Source: Micromonospora lutea
GTDB lineage: Bacteria; Actinomycetota; Actinomycetes; Mycobacteriales; Micromonosporaceae
NCBI RefSeq assembly: GCF_016863535.1
Contig: NZ_BOPB01000029.1
Location: 105,009 to 169,008 of the forward strand
Length of the DNA: 64,000 bases
Direction of reading: 5' to 3'
How positions within the stretch are numbered: the stretch's first letter is position 1; every line of letters starts with the position of its first letter. The notes under the pieces were generated by a model. That model worked only from the letters and a program-made list of their open reading frames with translations. It searched no databases and was not told the DNA's origin. This document shows positions 25,226-33,407 of this stretch, in pieces. A program made the translations under genes and the position numbers.

Positions 25226-26652
25226 CCGAGCAGATCGTCCAGCCACTGACCCAGGAGGAGCAGCTCGCCGCCCTGGGCAACTACGAGTACGGCTGGGCCG
25301 ACCCGGACGTCGCCGGGGCCTCGGCTCAGCGTGGCCTCAACGAGGCGGTGGTGCGGGACATCTCGGCCAAGAAGAACGAGCCGGCCTGGATGCTCGACCT
25401 ACGCCTGAAGGGTCTGCGTCTGTTCGGGCGCAAGCCGATGCCGGCCTGGGGCGCCGACCTCACCGGGATCGACTTCGACAACATCAAGTACTTCGTGCGC
25501 TCCACCGAGAAGCAGGCCGCCAGCTGGGAGGACCTGCCCGAGGACATCAAGAACACCTACGACAGGCTGGGCATCCCGGAGGCGGAGAAGCAGCGCCTGG
25601 TCGCCGGTGTCGCGGCGCAGTACGAGTCCGAGGTGGTCTACCACAAGATCCGTGAGGACCTGGAGGAGCAGGGTGTCGTCTTCCTCGACACCGACACCGC
25701 CCTCAAGGAGCACGAGGACCTGTTCAAGGAGTACTTCGGCACGGTGATCCCGGTCGGCGACAACAAGTTCGCCGCGCTGAACACCTCCGTGTGGTCCGGC
25801 GGTTCGTTCATCTACGTGCCGAAGGGTGTGCACGTGGAGATCCCGCTGCAGGCGTACTTCCGGATCAACACCGAGAACATGGGCCAGTTCGAGCGGACGC
25901 TGATCATCGTCGACGAGGGCGCGTACGTGCACTACGTCGAGGGCTGCACCGCGCCGATCTACTCCTCGGACTCGCTGCACAGCGCCGTGGTGGAGATCAT
26001 CGTCAAGAAGAACGCCCGGTGCCGTTACACGACCATCCAGAACTGGTCGAACAACGTCTACAACCTGGTCACCAAGCGTGCCGTGTGCCACGAGGGCGCC
26101 ACCATGGAGTGGATCGACGGCAACATCGGTTCCAAGGTCACCATGAAGTACCCCGCCGTGTACATGACCGGCGAGCACGCCAAGGGCGAGGTGCTCTCGG
26201 TCGCCATGGCCGGCGAGGGTCAGCACCAGGACGCCGGCGCCAAGATGGTGCACGCCGCGCCGCACACCAGCAGCACCATCGTGTCGAAGTCGATCGCCCG
26301 GGGTGGCGGCCGGACCTCGTACCGGGGCCTGGTGCAGGTGCTGGAGGGCTCCTACAGCAGCGCCAGCACGGTCAAGTGCGACGCGCTGCTGGTCGACACC
26401 ATCTCCCGCTCCGACACCTACCCCTACGTCGACATCCGTGAGGACGATGTGTCGATGGGGCACGAGGCGACCGTCTCCAAGGTCAGCGAGGACCAGCTCT
26501 TCTACCTGATGAGCCGGGGCCTGAGCGAGGACGAGGCGATGGCGATGATCGTGCGCGGCTTCATCGAGCCGATCGCCAAGGAACTGCCCATGGAGTACGC
26601 CCTGGAGCTCAACCGCCTGATCGAGCTGCAGATGGAGGGCGCGGTCGGCTGA
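25222..26652 (+). CDS. sufB: Fe-S cluster assembly scaffold protein SufB
   Basis: Scaffold subunit of the SufBC2D complex in the cytosol. It has 476 residues, the family's usual length. It contains the beta-helix core with the conserved YVHYVEGCTAPIYSSDSLHSA segment (scaffold cysteine), NGNIGSK-like DGNIGSKVTMKYPA, and the C-terminal SufC-binding region SEDQLFYLMSRGLSEDEA. The start overlaps the sufR stop by 4 nt. Confidence 0.97.
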   Translation: MTEQIVQPLTQEEQLAALGNYEYGWADPDVAGASAQRGLNEAVVRDISAKKNEPAWMLDLRLKGLRLFGRKPMPAWGADLTGIDFDNIKYFVRSTEKQAASWEDLPEDIKNTYDRLGIPEAEKQRLVAGVAAQYESEVVYHKIREDLEEQGVVFLDTDTALKEHEDLFKEYFGTVIPVGDNKFAALNTSVWSGGSFIYVPKGVHVEIPLQAYFRINTENMGQFERTLIIVDEGAYVHYVEGCTAPIYSSDSLHSAVVEIIVKKNARCRYTTIQNWSNNVYNLVTKRAVCHEGATMEWIDGNIGSKVTMKYPAVYMTGEHAKGEVLSVAMAGEGQHQDAGAKMVHAAPHTSSTIVSKSIARGGGRTSYRGLVQVLEGSYSSASTVKCDALLVDTISRSDTYPYVDIREDDVSMGHEATVSKVSEDQLFYLMSRGLSEDEAMAMIVRGFIEPIAKELPMEYALELNRLIELQMEGAVG

Positions 26653-26667
26653 CCCGAGCCGCCGCAG

Positions 26668-26732
26668 CCCGACCGGTCGGGCCGGGCGACGCGCAAGCTC
26701 GGCCCGAGGGCCGGGAACGCCGAGTCCCGGCC
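26668..26732 (+). promoter_or_regulatory. hairpins in the sufB-sufD gap
   Basis: The 128-bp gap holds a 14-bp perfect palindrome CCCGACCGGTCGGG (26668-26681) and a stem GGCCGGGA/TCCCGGCC with an 8-nt loop (26709-26732). They could be partial terminators or mRNA-processing sites that tune SufB against SufD. Confidence 0.4.
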
Positions 26733-26780
26733 TGCCCTCCGGTTAATGAGACCGCCGTCGTAGAACAGACCAAGGACGAG

Positions 26781-27923
26781 ATGACTACCCAGGCTTCCGC
26801 GCCGCCGAGCACCAAGTCGCAGGCGCTGCGTTCGTACGATGTCGCCGACTTCCCGGCCCTGACCGGCCTGGAGGAGGAGTGGCGTTTCACCCCGCTCAAG
26901 CGGCTGCGTGGGCTGGTCGGTGACGACCCGACCGCCACCGGCGCGGTTCGGCACGAGTACGCCGACCTGCCCGAGGGCGTGTCCGTGGAACAGATCGACC
27001 ACGACGACCGGCGGGTCGGCAGCGTGCTCACTCCGTTTGACCGGGTCAGCGCGTTGGCCTACAGCGGGGCCACCCAGGCGCTGCTGGTGCGGGTGGCACA
27101 GGACGCGGTGATCAGCGGCCCGGCCATCCTGCGGGTGGTCGGTGCGGGCGTCGAGGGCTTGGCCTTCGGGCACACCGTCGTGGAGGTGGGTCGGTTCGCC
27201 GAGGCGATCGTGGTGCTGGAGCACGTCGGGTCGGCCACCCTCGCCGACAACGTCGAGGTGTCGGTCGACGAGGGGGCGAAGCTCACCCTGGTCACCGTGG
27301 CCGACTGGGCCGACGACGCGGTGCAGGCGCAGCATCTGAAGGTACGGCTGGGCCGCGACGCGCGGGTGCAGCACGTCCAGGTGACCCTCGGTGGCGACCT
27401 GGTGCGCCAGCACACCACCGTCGAGTACACCGACCGTGGCGGCGAGGCCGAGCTGTACGGCGTCTACTTCGCCGACTCCGGCCAGCACCAGGAGCACCGC
27501 CAGTTGGTCGACCATTCCGTGCCGGACTGCCGCAGTTACGTGGGCTACCGGGGGGCGTTGCAGGGGGAGAGCGCCCGCACCGTCTGGGTCGGCGACGTGT
27601 TGATCCGGGCTGAGGCGACCGGCACCGACACGTACGAGATCAACCGGAACTTGCTGCTCACCGACGGTGCGCGGGCCGACTCGGTGCCTAACCTTGAGAT
27701 CGAGACCGGCGAGATCGCCGGTGCCGGCCACGCCAGCGCGACCGGTCGCTTCGACGACGAGCAGTTGTTCTACCTGATGGCCCGGGGGATTCCGGAGGCC
27801 GAGGCGCGTCGGCTGGTGGTGCGCGGCTTCTTCACCGAGCTGCTGAACAAGATCCCGGTGGAGCCGCTGCGCGAGCGCCTCGGGGAGGCTATCGAGGCTC
27901 GGCTGACGAAGGCGGGCGTTTGA
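26781..27923 (+). CDS. sufD: Fe-S cluster assembly protein SufD
   Basis: SufB paralogue that completes the SufBC2D scaffold. It has 380 residues with a divergent N-terminal region, the right-handed beta-helix core and the C-terminal SufC-binding segment DDEQLFYLMARGIPEAEARRLVVRGFF. The ATG at 26781 has AAGGACGAG just upstream. The stop shares a base with the next start (TGATG). Confidence 0.96.
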   Translation: MTTQASAPPSTKSQALRSYDVADFPALTGLEEEWRFTPLKRLRGLVGDDPTATGAVRHEYADLPEGVSVEQIDHDDRRVGSVLTPFDRVSALAYSGATQALLVRVAQDAVISGPAILRVVGAGVEGLAFGHTVVEVGRFAEAIVVLEHVGSATLADNVEVSVDEGAKLTLVTVADWADDAVQAQHLKVRLGRDARVQHVQVTLGGDLVRQHTTVEYTDRGGEAELYGVYFADSGQHQEHRQLVDHSVPDCRSYVGYRGALQGESARTVWVGDVLIRAEATGTDTYEINRNLLLTDGARADSVPNLEIETGEIAGAGHASATGRFDDEQLFYLMARGIPEAEARRLVVRGFFTELLNKIPVEPLRERLGEAIEARLTKAGV

Positions 27924-28249
27924 TGATCCGCATCTGCGCCACCGAGGACGTGCCGAAGGGCACCGTGATCAGCGCCGACGTCGACGGCACCCAGATCGCG
28001 CTCGTGCACGGCGAGGACGACCAGTTCTACGCCGTGTTCGACGAGTGCTCGCATGCGGCCGTGGCGCTCTCCGAGGGAGAGGTCGACGGCTGCACGCTGG
28101 AATGCTGGCTGCACGGTTCCCGTTTCGACCTGCGTACCGGCGAGCCCACCGGGCCGCCCGCCACCGAACCCGTACCCGTCTACCCCGTCGAAGTCCGCGA
28201 CGGTGACATCTACGTCAGTCTGACGCCGAGCAATGGAGTGACCCGATAA
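27923..28249 (+). CDS. Rieske [2Fe-2S] ferredoxin of the suf operon
   Basis: A 108-residue ferredoxin of the non-haem oxygenase type. The Rieske ligands are in CSHAAVALSEGEVDGCTLECWLHG, namely C-x-H and C-x2-H. The ATG at 27923 is chosen because it overlaps the sufD stop as TGATG; a TTG one codon earlier lacks support. Such a Rieske gene between sufD and sufC is standard in actinobacteria and probably supplies electrons for cluster assembly. It overlaps sufC as TAATG. Confidence 0.93.
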   Translation: MIRICATEDVPKGTVISADVDGTQIALVHGEDDQFYAVFDECSHAAVALSEGEVDGCTLECWLHGSRFDLRTGEPTGPPATEPVPVYPVEVRDGDIYVSLTPSNGVTR

Positions 28250-29022
28250 TGAGCACCCTGGAGATCCGCGACCTGCAGGTGTCGGTGAAGCTGCCCGAGG
28301 GTGAGCTCAAGCCGATCCTGACCGGTGTCGACCTGACCGTGCGGTCGGGGGAGACCCACGCGATCATGGGCCCGAACGGCTCCGGCAAGTCGACCCTGGC
28401 GTATGCGGTCGCCGGCCACCCGAAGTACGAGATCACCGGCGGCTCGGTGACGCTGGACGGCGAGGACGTCCTGGAGATGTCCGTCGACGAGCGGGCCCGC
28501 GCCGGCCTCTTCCTCGCCATGCAGTACCCGGTCGAGGTGCCCGGTGTCTCGGTGGCGAACTTCCTGCGTACCGCCAAGACGGCCATCGACGGTGCGGCGC
28601 CGAAGCTGCGCACCTGGGGCGGCGAGCTGCGCGGTGCCATGGAACGGCTGCACATGGACCCGGCCTTCGCCCAGCGCAACGTCAACGAGGGCTTCTCCGG
28701 CGGCGAGAAGAAGCGACACGAGATCGTGCAGTTGGAGCTGCTCAAGCCGAAGATCGCCATCCTCGACGAGACCGACTCGGGCCTCGACGTGGACGCGCTG
28801 CGCGTGGTGAGCGAGGGCGTGAACCGGGTGCGTGACACCGGTGACACGGGCCTGCTGCTGATCACCCACTACACCCGGATCCTGCGCTACATCAAGCCCG
28901 ACTTCGTGCACGTCTTCGTCGGTGGCCGGATCGTCGAGGAGGGCGGCCCGGAACTGGCCGACAAGCTTGAGGAGTCCGGCTACGAGCGGTACGCGGCCGG
29001 GGCTGGTCCGGCGCGGGTCTGA
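28249..29022 (+). CDS. sufC: Fe-S cluster assembly ATPase SufC
   Basis: Cytosolic ABC ATPase that drives SufBC2D. Its 257 residues include Walker A GPNGSGKSTLAYAVAG, the signature region NEGFSGGEKKRHEIVQL, Walker B IAILDETDSGLD and the H-loop ITHYTR. The start overlaps the preceding stop by one base. Confidence 0.97.
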   Translation: MSTLEIRDLQVSVKLPEGELKPILTGVDLTVRSGETHAIMGPNGSGKSTLAYAVAGHPKYEITGGSVTLDGEDVLEMSVDERARAGLFLAMQYPVEVPGVSVANFLRTAKTAIDGAAPKLRTWGGELRGAMERLHMDPAFAQRNVNEGFSGGEKKRHEIVQLELLKPKIAILDETDSGLDVDALRVVSEGVNRVRDTGDTGLLLITHYTRILRYIKPDFVHVFVGGRIVEEGGPELADKLEESGYERYAAGAGPARV

Positions 29023-29049
29023 TCTGCGAAGGAAGGACCGGTCACGACG

Positions 29050-30354
29050 ATGACCACCATCGCGATCCCGCCGGGGATGCCGCAGTACGACGAGGTGCCC
29101 CGCTACGACGTAGCGGCGGTACGCGCCGATTTCCCGATCCTCGATCGGGAGATCAACGGGCATCCGCTGGTCTACCTGGACAGCGCCAACACCTCGCACA
29201 AACCGCGCCAGGTGCTCGACGTGCTGGCCGAGCACTACGCCCGGCACAACGCCAACGTGTCCCGCTCGGTGCACACGCTCGGCACCGAGGCGACCGAGGC
29301 GTACGAGGGGGCCCGGGCGAAGATCGCCGCGTTCATCAACGCGCCGAGCGTCGACGAGGTGGTCTTCACGAAGAACTCCACCGAGGCGATCAACATCGTG
29401 GCGTACGCGTTCTCCAACGCCTCGCTGCGTCCCGACGCCGACCCTCGGTTCCGGCTGGGGCCGGGCGACGAGATCGTCATCTCGGAGATGGAGCACCACT
29501 CGAACATCGTTCCGTGGCAGCTGCTGGCCGAGCGTACCGGTGCGACGTTGCGCTGGTTCCCGGTGACCGACCACGGCCGGCTGGACGAGTCGGGCCTGAC
29601 CGACCTGGTTAACGAGCGGACGAAGATCGTCTCGCTGGTGCACATGTCCAACATCCTCGGCACCGTCAACGCCACCTCGCGGATCACCGCCCGGGTTCGC
29701 GAGGTGGGTGCGCTGCTGCTGCTGGACTGCTCGCAGTCGGTGCCGCACATGCCGATCGACGTGGTCGACCTGGACGCCGACTTCATCGTCTTCACCGGGC
29801 ACAAAATGTGCGGCCCGACCGGCATCGGGGTGCTCTGGGGCCGGACCGACCTGCTGGCGGCGATGCCACCGGTGCTCGGCGGCGGCTCGATGATCGAGAC
29901 GGTGACGATGGGCGGCTCCACGTACGCCGCGCCGCCCGCCCGGTTCGAGGCGGGCACTCCGCCGATCGCCGAGGCGGTCGCGCTCGGCGCGGCCGTGGAC
30001 TACCTCACCAGCATCGGTATGCGGGCGATCCAGTGGCACGAGAAGCAGCTGACCGCGTACGCGCTGGACGCCCTGGGCACCGTCCCCGGTCTGCGGATCT
30101 TCGGCCCGGAGGTGCCGGTCGGTCGGGGCGGCACCATCTCGTTCGCGCTCGGCGACGTACACCCGCACGACGTGGGGCAGGTGTTGGACTCCCTCGGTGT
30201 GCAGGTGCGGGTGGGGCACCATTGCGCCCGCCCGGTCTGCACCAGGTTCGGGGTGCCGGCCACCACTCGGGCCTCGTGCTACCTCTACACCACCACCGAG
30301 GAGATCGACGCCCTGGTAGCGGGCCTGGAGCGGGTGCGGAAGGTGTTCCGATGA
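29050..30354 (+). CDS. sufS: cysteine desulfurase SufS
   Basis: PLP enzyme that takes sulfur from L-cysteine and passes it to SufU. It has 434 residues. The PLP lysine is in FTGHKMCGPTGIGVLWG and the persulfide cysteine in RVGHHCARPVCTRFG, with the group II desulfurase arrangement that relies on a partner. AAGGAAGGA lies upstream of the start, 27 nt after sufC. Confidence 0.97.
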   Translation: MTTIAIPPGMPQYDEVPRYDVAAVRADFPILDREINGHPLVYLDSANTSHKPRQVLDVLAEHYARHNANVSRSVHTLGTEATEAYEGARAKIAAFINAPSVDEVVFTKNSTEAINIVAYAFSNASLRPDADPRFRLGPGDEIVISEMEHHSNIVPWQLLAERTGATLRWFPVTDHGRLDESGLTDLVNERTKIVSLVHMSNILGTVNATSRITARVREVGALLLLDCSQSVPHMPIDVVDLDADFIVFTGHKMCGPTGIGVLWGRTDLLAAMPPVLGGGSMIETVTMGGSTYAAPPARFEAGTPPIAEAVALGAAVDYLTSIGMRAIQWHEKQLTAYALDALGTVPGLRIFGPEVPVGRGGTISFALGDVHPHDVGQVLDSLGVQVRVGHHCARPVCTRFGVPATTRASCYLYTTTEEIDALVAGLERVRKVFR

Positions 30355-30391
30355 GCCCGGCGACGCAGCGAATCGACGGGGGTTCAGCCTG

Positions 30392-30868
30392 ATGCAACTG
30401 GAATCCCTTTACCAGGAGATCATCCTGGATCACTACAAGCACCCGCACGGTCGCGGGCTGCGCGACGCCGCCGACCCGGCCGACCAGGTCGGTGAGGCGC
30501 ACCACGTCAACCCGACCTGTGGCGACGAGGTCACCGTCCGGGTCGCCAGCGACGGCGAGACGCTGCACGACGTGTCGTACGACGGGATGGGCTGTTCGAT
30601 CAGCCAGGCGTCCGCGAGCGTGCTGCACGAACTGCTGACCGGCCGCGGCGCGGCGGAGGCGTTCGAGGTGCACGAGGCGTTCCTGGCGCTGATGTCCGGT
30701 CGTGGTCAGGTCACGCCGGACGAGGACGTGCTCGGTGACGGGGTGGCGTTCGAGGGCGTTGCCCGCTACCCCGCCCGGGTCAAGTGCGCGCTGTTGCCGT
30801 GGATGGCGTTCAAGGACGCCGCGGCACGCGCCGGTGTGGGCGCGAGCCCGACGGAGGTGAAGGCATGA
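30392..30868 (+). CDS. sufU: zinc-dependent sulfurtransferase SufU
   Basis: Accepts persulfide from SufS and delivers it to SufB. Its 158 residues contain the SufU ligand regions NPTCGDEVTV, YDGMGCSISQASASVLHE and RVKCALLPWMAFKDA, with three conserved cysteines and the aspartate of the Zn site. It overlaps the next gene as ATGA. Confidence 0.95.
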   Translation: MQLESLYQEIILDHYKHPHGRGLRDAADPADQVGEAHHVNPTCGDEVTVRVASDGETLHDVSYDGMGCSISQASASVLHELLTGRGAAEAFEVHEAFLALMSGRGQVTPDEDVLGDGVAFEGVARYPARVKCALLPWMAFKDAAARAGVGASPTEVKA

Positions 30869-31242
30869 GCGAGAACGGTGTGACCGAGGCGGCCGAGGCG
30901 ACCGAGGCAGGCGGCGGTAAGGCCGCCGTCGCCGACATCGAAGAGGCGATGAAGGACGTCGTCGACCCTGAGCTGGGCATCAACGTGGTCGACCTCGGCC
31001 TGGTGTACGGCGTACACGTCGACGATCAGAACGTCGCCACCCTGGACATGACGTTGACCTCGGCGGCCTGCCCGCTCACCGACGTGATCGAGGACCAGGC
31101 CCGTCAGGCGCTGACCACCGGTCCGGGTGGCGGGTTGGTCAAGGACATGCGGATCAACTGGGTCTGGCTGCCCCCGTGGGGGCCGGACAAGATCACTGAC
31201 GAGGGGCGGGACCAGCTCCGCTCCCTCGGTTTCAACGTCTGA
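30865..31242 (+). CDS. sufT: SufT-like (DUF59/MIP18) Fe-S assembly factor
   Basis: A 125-residue protein with an Ala/Glu-rich N-terminal tail (about 25 residues) and a MIP18/DUF59 domain (VDPELGINVVDLGLVYGV, TLTSAACPLTDVIEDQ) whose cysteine is conserved. SufT proteins help mature Fe-S targets. The ATG at 30865 overlaps sufU. It is the last gene of the suf operon, followed by a strong terminator. Confidence 0.93.
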   Translation: MSENGVTEAAEATEAGGGKAAVADIEEAMKDVVDPELGINVVDLGLVYGVHVDDQNVATLDMTLTSAACPLTDVIEDQARQALTTGPGGGLVKDMRINWVWLPPWGPDKITDEGRDQLRSLGFNV

Positions 31243-31264
31243 TCCGGCGGCCGGTCGCCGTGAT

Positions 31265-31302
31265 CATCGAGCGCGACGCCCAGACGGGCGTCGCGCTCGA
31301 TG
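31265..31302 (+). terminator. suf operon terminator
   Basis: A perfect 17-bp stem (CATCGAGCGCGACGCCC and its complement) with the tetraloop AGAC, 22 bp after the sufT stop. It is flanked by further complementary GCCGGCGGCCGG-like sequence, so the hairpin can be extended. Confidence 0.85.
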
Positions 31303-31344
31303 CGTCTAGCCGGCGGCCGGCGCACGGGCGGGCCGTCACCAACG

Positions 31345-31465
31345 CAGGACGCCCCAAGCTGTTGCCGCCTCCGGGCGGTCCCAACAGTTTCGGGGATGTT
31401 GCTGCCTCCTGGCCGGTCTCAGGTCACAGTTTCGGGGATGTTGCTGCCTCCTGGCGGTCTGATGC
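31345..31465. repeat. 42-bp-period tandem repeat
   Basis: A 30-bp core (ACAGTTTCGGGGATGTTGCT plus GCCTCCTGGC) occurs identically at 31384-31413 and 31426-31455, a period of 42 bp. A third, degenerate unit precedes them around 31350-31383 (GCTGTTGCCGCCTCCGGGCGGTC). The repeats sit in the gap between the suf terminator and the acVLRF1 gene. There are too few units, too closely spaced, for a CRISPR array. Confidence 0.7.
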
Positions 31466-31503
31466 CACTCTGCCCGCCCAGGGGTGCCTGACTCCCACTG
31501 CCG

Positions 31504-31515
31504 TACGGTCAGGGG
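31504..31515 (+). promoter_or_regulatory. -10-like TACGGT before acVLRF1
   Basis: TACGGT (31504-31509) lies 6 nt before the ATG, consistent with leaderless transcription. AGGGG overlaps the spacer, so a leadered start cannot be excluded. Confidence 0.35.
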
Positions 31516-32163
31516 ATGAGTAGCCGACCTGCGGCCGGGGGCGGCCGGTGGGTCGACGTCGACCCGGCCCGGATCAAGCGCTGGATCGCCGGCTTCATCG
31601 ACCGGCACGGCCCGCCCACCGTCACCGTCCAGGAGTACGGGTTACTGCTGGCCGCTCCGGACGGCGCCAGCGCCGGGCTGCACAGCCCGCCGGGTGCGCC
31701 GGCCACCACCGACCTGGATGCCTTCGTGGCTGCTGCGGTCGCACCGCGCCGGATCGGTCTGCTGCTGGCGCGCAAGGGGGCGGTGGCGATGGGGATCGCC
31801 GAAGGGGAGCGGCTACCGGTGCACAAGGTCGACACCCGTTACGTACAGGGGCGTACCGCCGCAGGTGGTTGGTCCCAACAGCGGTTTGCTCGCCGCCGGG
31901 ACAACCAGGCCAAGGCAGCGTTGGTCGAGGCGGCGGAGTTGGCGGTGCGGCTGCTGCTGCCGGAGGTCGATCGCCTGGACGCGGTGGTCACCGGCGGCGA
32001 CCGGCGGACGGTGGACGGGATCCTCGCCGACCGGCGACTCGACTCGCTGGCGGCGCTGCGCGCGGAGCGGCTGCTCGACGTTCCGGAGCCCCGGTACGCC
32101 GTGCTGCTCGACGCGGCTGTCGCCGCCCGCGCGGTCCGCATCCTCGTCCGCGACCCCGCCTGA
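31516..32163 (+). CDS. acVLRF1-type peptidyl-tRNA hydrolase (Vms1-like release factor)
   Basis: A 215-residue protein of the Vms1/ANKZF1 VLRF1 clade found in actinobacteria. These proteins cleave peptidyl-tRNA on stalled 50S subunits in ribosome quality control. The diagnostic segment is GGWSQQRFARRRDNQ (the GGxxxQ-type catalytic glutamine loop), preceded by VDTRYVQGRTA and followed by VVTGGDRRTVDGILAD. The start is the ATG at 31516. It is a stand-alone gene between two repeat regions. Assignment is by motif only. Confidence 0.8.
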   Translation: MSSRPAAGGGRWVDVDPARIKRWIAGFIDRHGPPTVTVQEYGLLLAAPDGASAGLHSPPGAPATTDLDAFVAAAVAPRRIGLLLARKGAVAMGIAEGERLPVHKVDTRYVQGRTAAGGWSQQRFARRRDNQAKAALVEAAELAVRLLLPEVDRLDAVVTGGDRRTVDGILADRRLDSLAALRAERLLDVPEPRYAVLLDAAVAARAVRILVRDPA

Positions 32164-32182
32164 CGACTCCCCGCCATGATGC

Positions 32183-32263
32183 AAGGAAGGGCCCCTTCTT
32201 AACACGAGCGGGTGAGAAGGGTTCCCTTCTATACCGCAGGCGTTAACAGGGGGCCCTTCCTTA
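32183..32263. repeat. palindromic AAGGAAGGGCCCC-type intergenic repeat
   Basis: AAGGAAGGGCCCCTTCTTAAC (32183-32203) is matched in inverted orientation at 32242-32263 (GTTAACAGGGGGCCCTTCC then TTA). A central dyad AGAAGGG-TT-CCCTTCT lies at 32215-32230. The set can fold into one long hairpin or three short ones between two convergent genes, so it may end both transcripts. The form suggests a dispersed intergenic repeat family. Confidence 0.7.
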
Positions 32264-32267
32264 CACC

Positions 32268-33176
32268 TCAGACGGTGCCGGTGAAGGTGTCGCAGGTGGC
32301 CGGGTCGCCGCTCTCGTAGCCTCGGTTGAACCACTGCTTGCGCTGTTCCGACGAGCCGTGGGTGAACTCTTCCGGATTCACCGGCCGGTCGGCGCGCTTG
32401 GAGATGGCGTCGTCACCGATCGCCTCCGCGGTGTCGATGGCCTCGGCGATGTCCCGCTCGGTGATGCTGGTGAAGATTTTCTGGCCGCTGTCGTCGGCCG
32501 TGCCGGTGGCGTTCTTCGCCCACGCACCCGCGTAGCAGTCGGCCTGCAACTCCAGGCGTACCGACAGGTCGTTGGCGTTGCCCGGGTCGCGCTGCTGCTG
32601 GCGGCGCACCTGCTCGTTGGTGCCGAGCAGATTCTGCACGTGGTGGCCGTACTCGTGGGCCAGCACGTAGGGCTGGGCGAACTCGCCGTCGGCGCCCAGT
32701 TGCGTGGCGAGCACCTCGTAGAAGGAAAGGTCGATGTAGACCAGCGAGTCGGCCGGGCAGTAGAACGGGCCGACACCGGAGTCGGCCTGACCGCAGGCGG
32801 TGTTGACGGCCTGGCTGAAGAAGACGGTGCGGGTCGGGCGGTACTGCTCGCCGAGGGACTCCGGCAGGGCGGTACGCCAGTACGCCTGGATCGAGTTGAC
32901 GTAGAGGGTGTTGCGGCAGTCGAGCTGCTCGATGGCGTTGTCGGCGGCGCAACGCTGTTCCAGCGCGGCGTTGTCGCCCTGCTCCTCGCCGCCGGTCATG
33001 GCGTTCAGGCCGAAGCCGCCACCGACGAGGGCCACCAGCACGGCGATGACGATGCCGACGATGCCGCCGCGCCCGCCGCCGATCGGGATGGGGATGCCCA
33101 TCCCGCCGCCTCCGCCGCTGCCCCGCCGGTCCTCCACCTGGCTGGTGTCGATTCGTGCGTTCTCGTTCAGCTCCAT
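32268..33176 (-). CDS. membrane-anchored neutral zinc metallopeptidase (YpfJ-like)
   Basis: A 302-residue protein with a short Gly-rich cytoplasmic segment (residues 1-35), one membrane helix (about 36-58, GGIVGIVIAVLVALVGGG) and an extracellular zincin domain. The metal/active site is VLAHEYGHHVQNLLG, near residue 173, with a third ligand region LELQADCYAGAWA. Conserved cysteines suggest disulfides. Family members are putative neutral zinc peptidases; the substrate is unknown. It is monocistronic, and its 3' end abuts the palindromic repeat. Confidence 0.9.
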   Translation of the reverse strand: MELNENARIDTSQVEDRRGSGGGGGMGIPIPIGGGRGGIVGIVIAVLVALVGGGFGLNAMTGGEEQGDNAALEQRCAADNAIEQLDCRNTLYVNSIQAYWRTALPESLGEQYRPTRTVFFSQAVNTACGQADSGVGPFYCPADSLVYIDLSFYEVLATQLGADGEFAQPYVLAHEYGHHVQNLLGTNEQVRRQQQRDPGNANDLSVRLELQADCYAGAWAKNATGTADDSGQKIFTSITERDIAEAIDTAEAIGDDAISKRADRPVNPEEFTHGSSEQRKQWFNRGYESGDPATCDTFTGTV

Positions 33177-33284
33177 GGTGACCCCGATCAGTCAGTGGCT
33201 CGTGGGCCGGAACCGGTCCGGTCGGCCCTCCGGTACCCGACGATCTTGGTCGGTAATCCGCGTGGAGCGCCGGCCGGGGCCCGG

Positions 33285-33290
33285 TACAAT
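33285..33290 (+). promoter_or_regulatory. -10 element TACAAT of the ABC-F transcript
   Basis: TACAAT is a near-consensus -10 hexamer, placed 7 nt before the GTG of the six-codon leader ORF. No clear -35 is visible. The ABC-F start lies about 110 nt downstream of the predicted transcription start. Confidence 0.55.
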
Positions 33291-33297
33291 TGACGCC

Positions 33298-33318
33298 GTG
33301 CTGCGCTGCGAAGGCTGA
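33298..33318 (+). CDS. six-codon leader ORF upstream of abc-f
   Basis: GTG CTG CGC TGC GAA GGC TGA encodes (M)LRCEG. It would be translated as a leaderless ORF from the TACAAT promoter. The 89 nt between it and the ABC-F start are GC-rich with complementary segments (for example GGATCC at about 33345 and 33383). That layout fits ribosome-mediated attenuation, as known for antibiotic-resistance ABC-F genes and for cysteine-responsive leaders. Its function is inference. Confidence 0.4.
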   Translation: MLRCEG

Positions 33319-33407
33319 ACGCCCCGCGCCGACGGGTCACCTGGATCCGCCGGCGCTTTCGTGTGCCCTGAGTCAGCCCTTCGGATCCCGAGAGCGAGTA
33401 CCTGGAA

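Noticed and set aside
31384..31455. CRISPR array
   Set aside because: Two full units with a 12-bp spacer and no cas genes; a tandem repeat is the better description.
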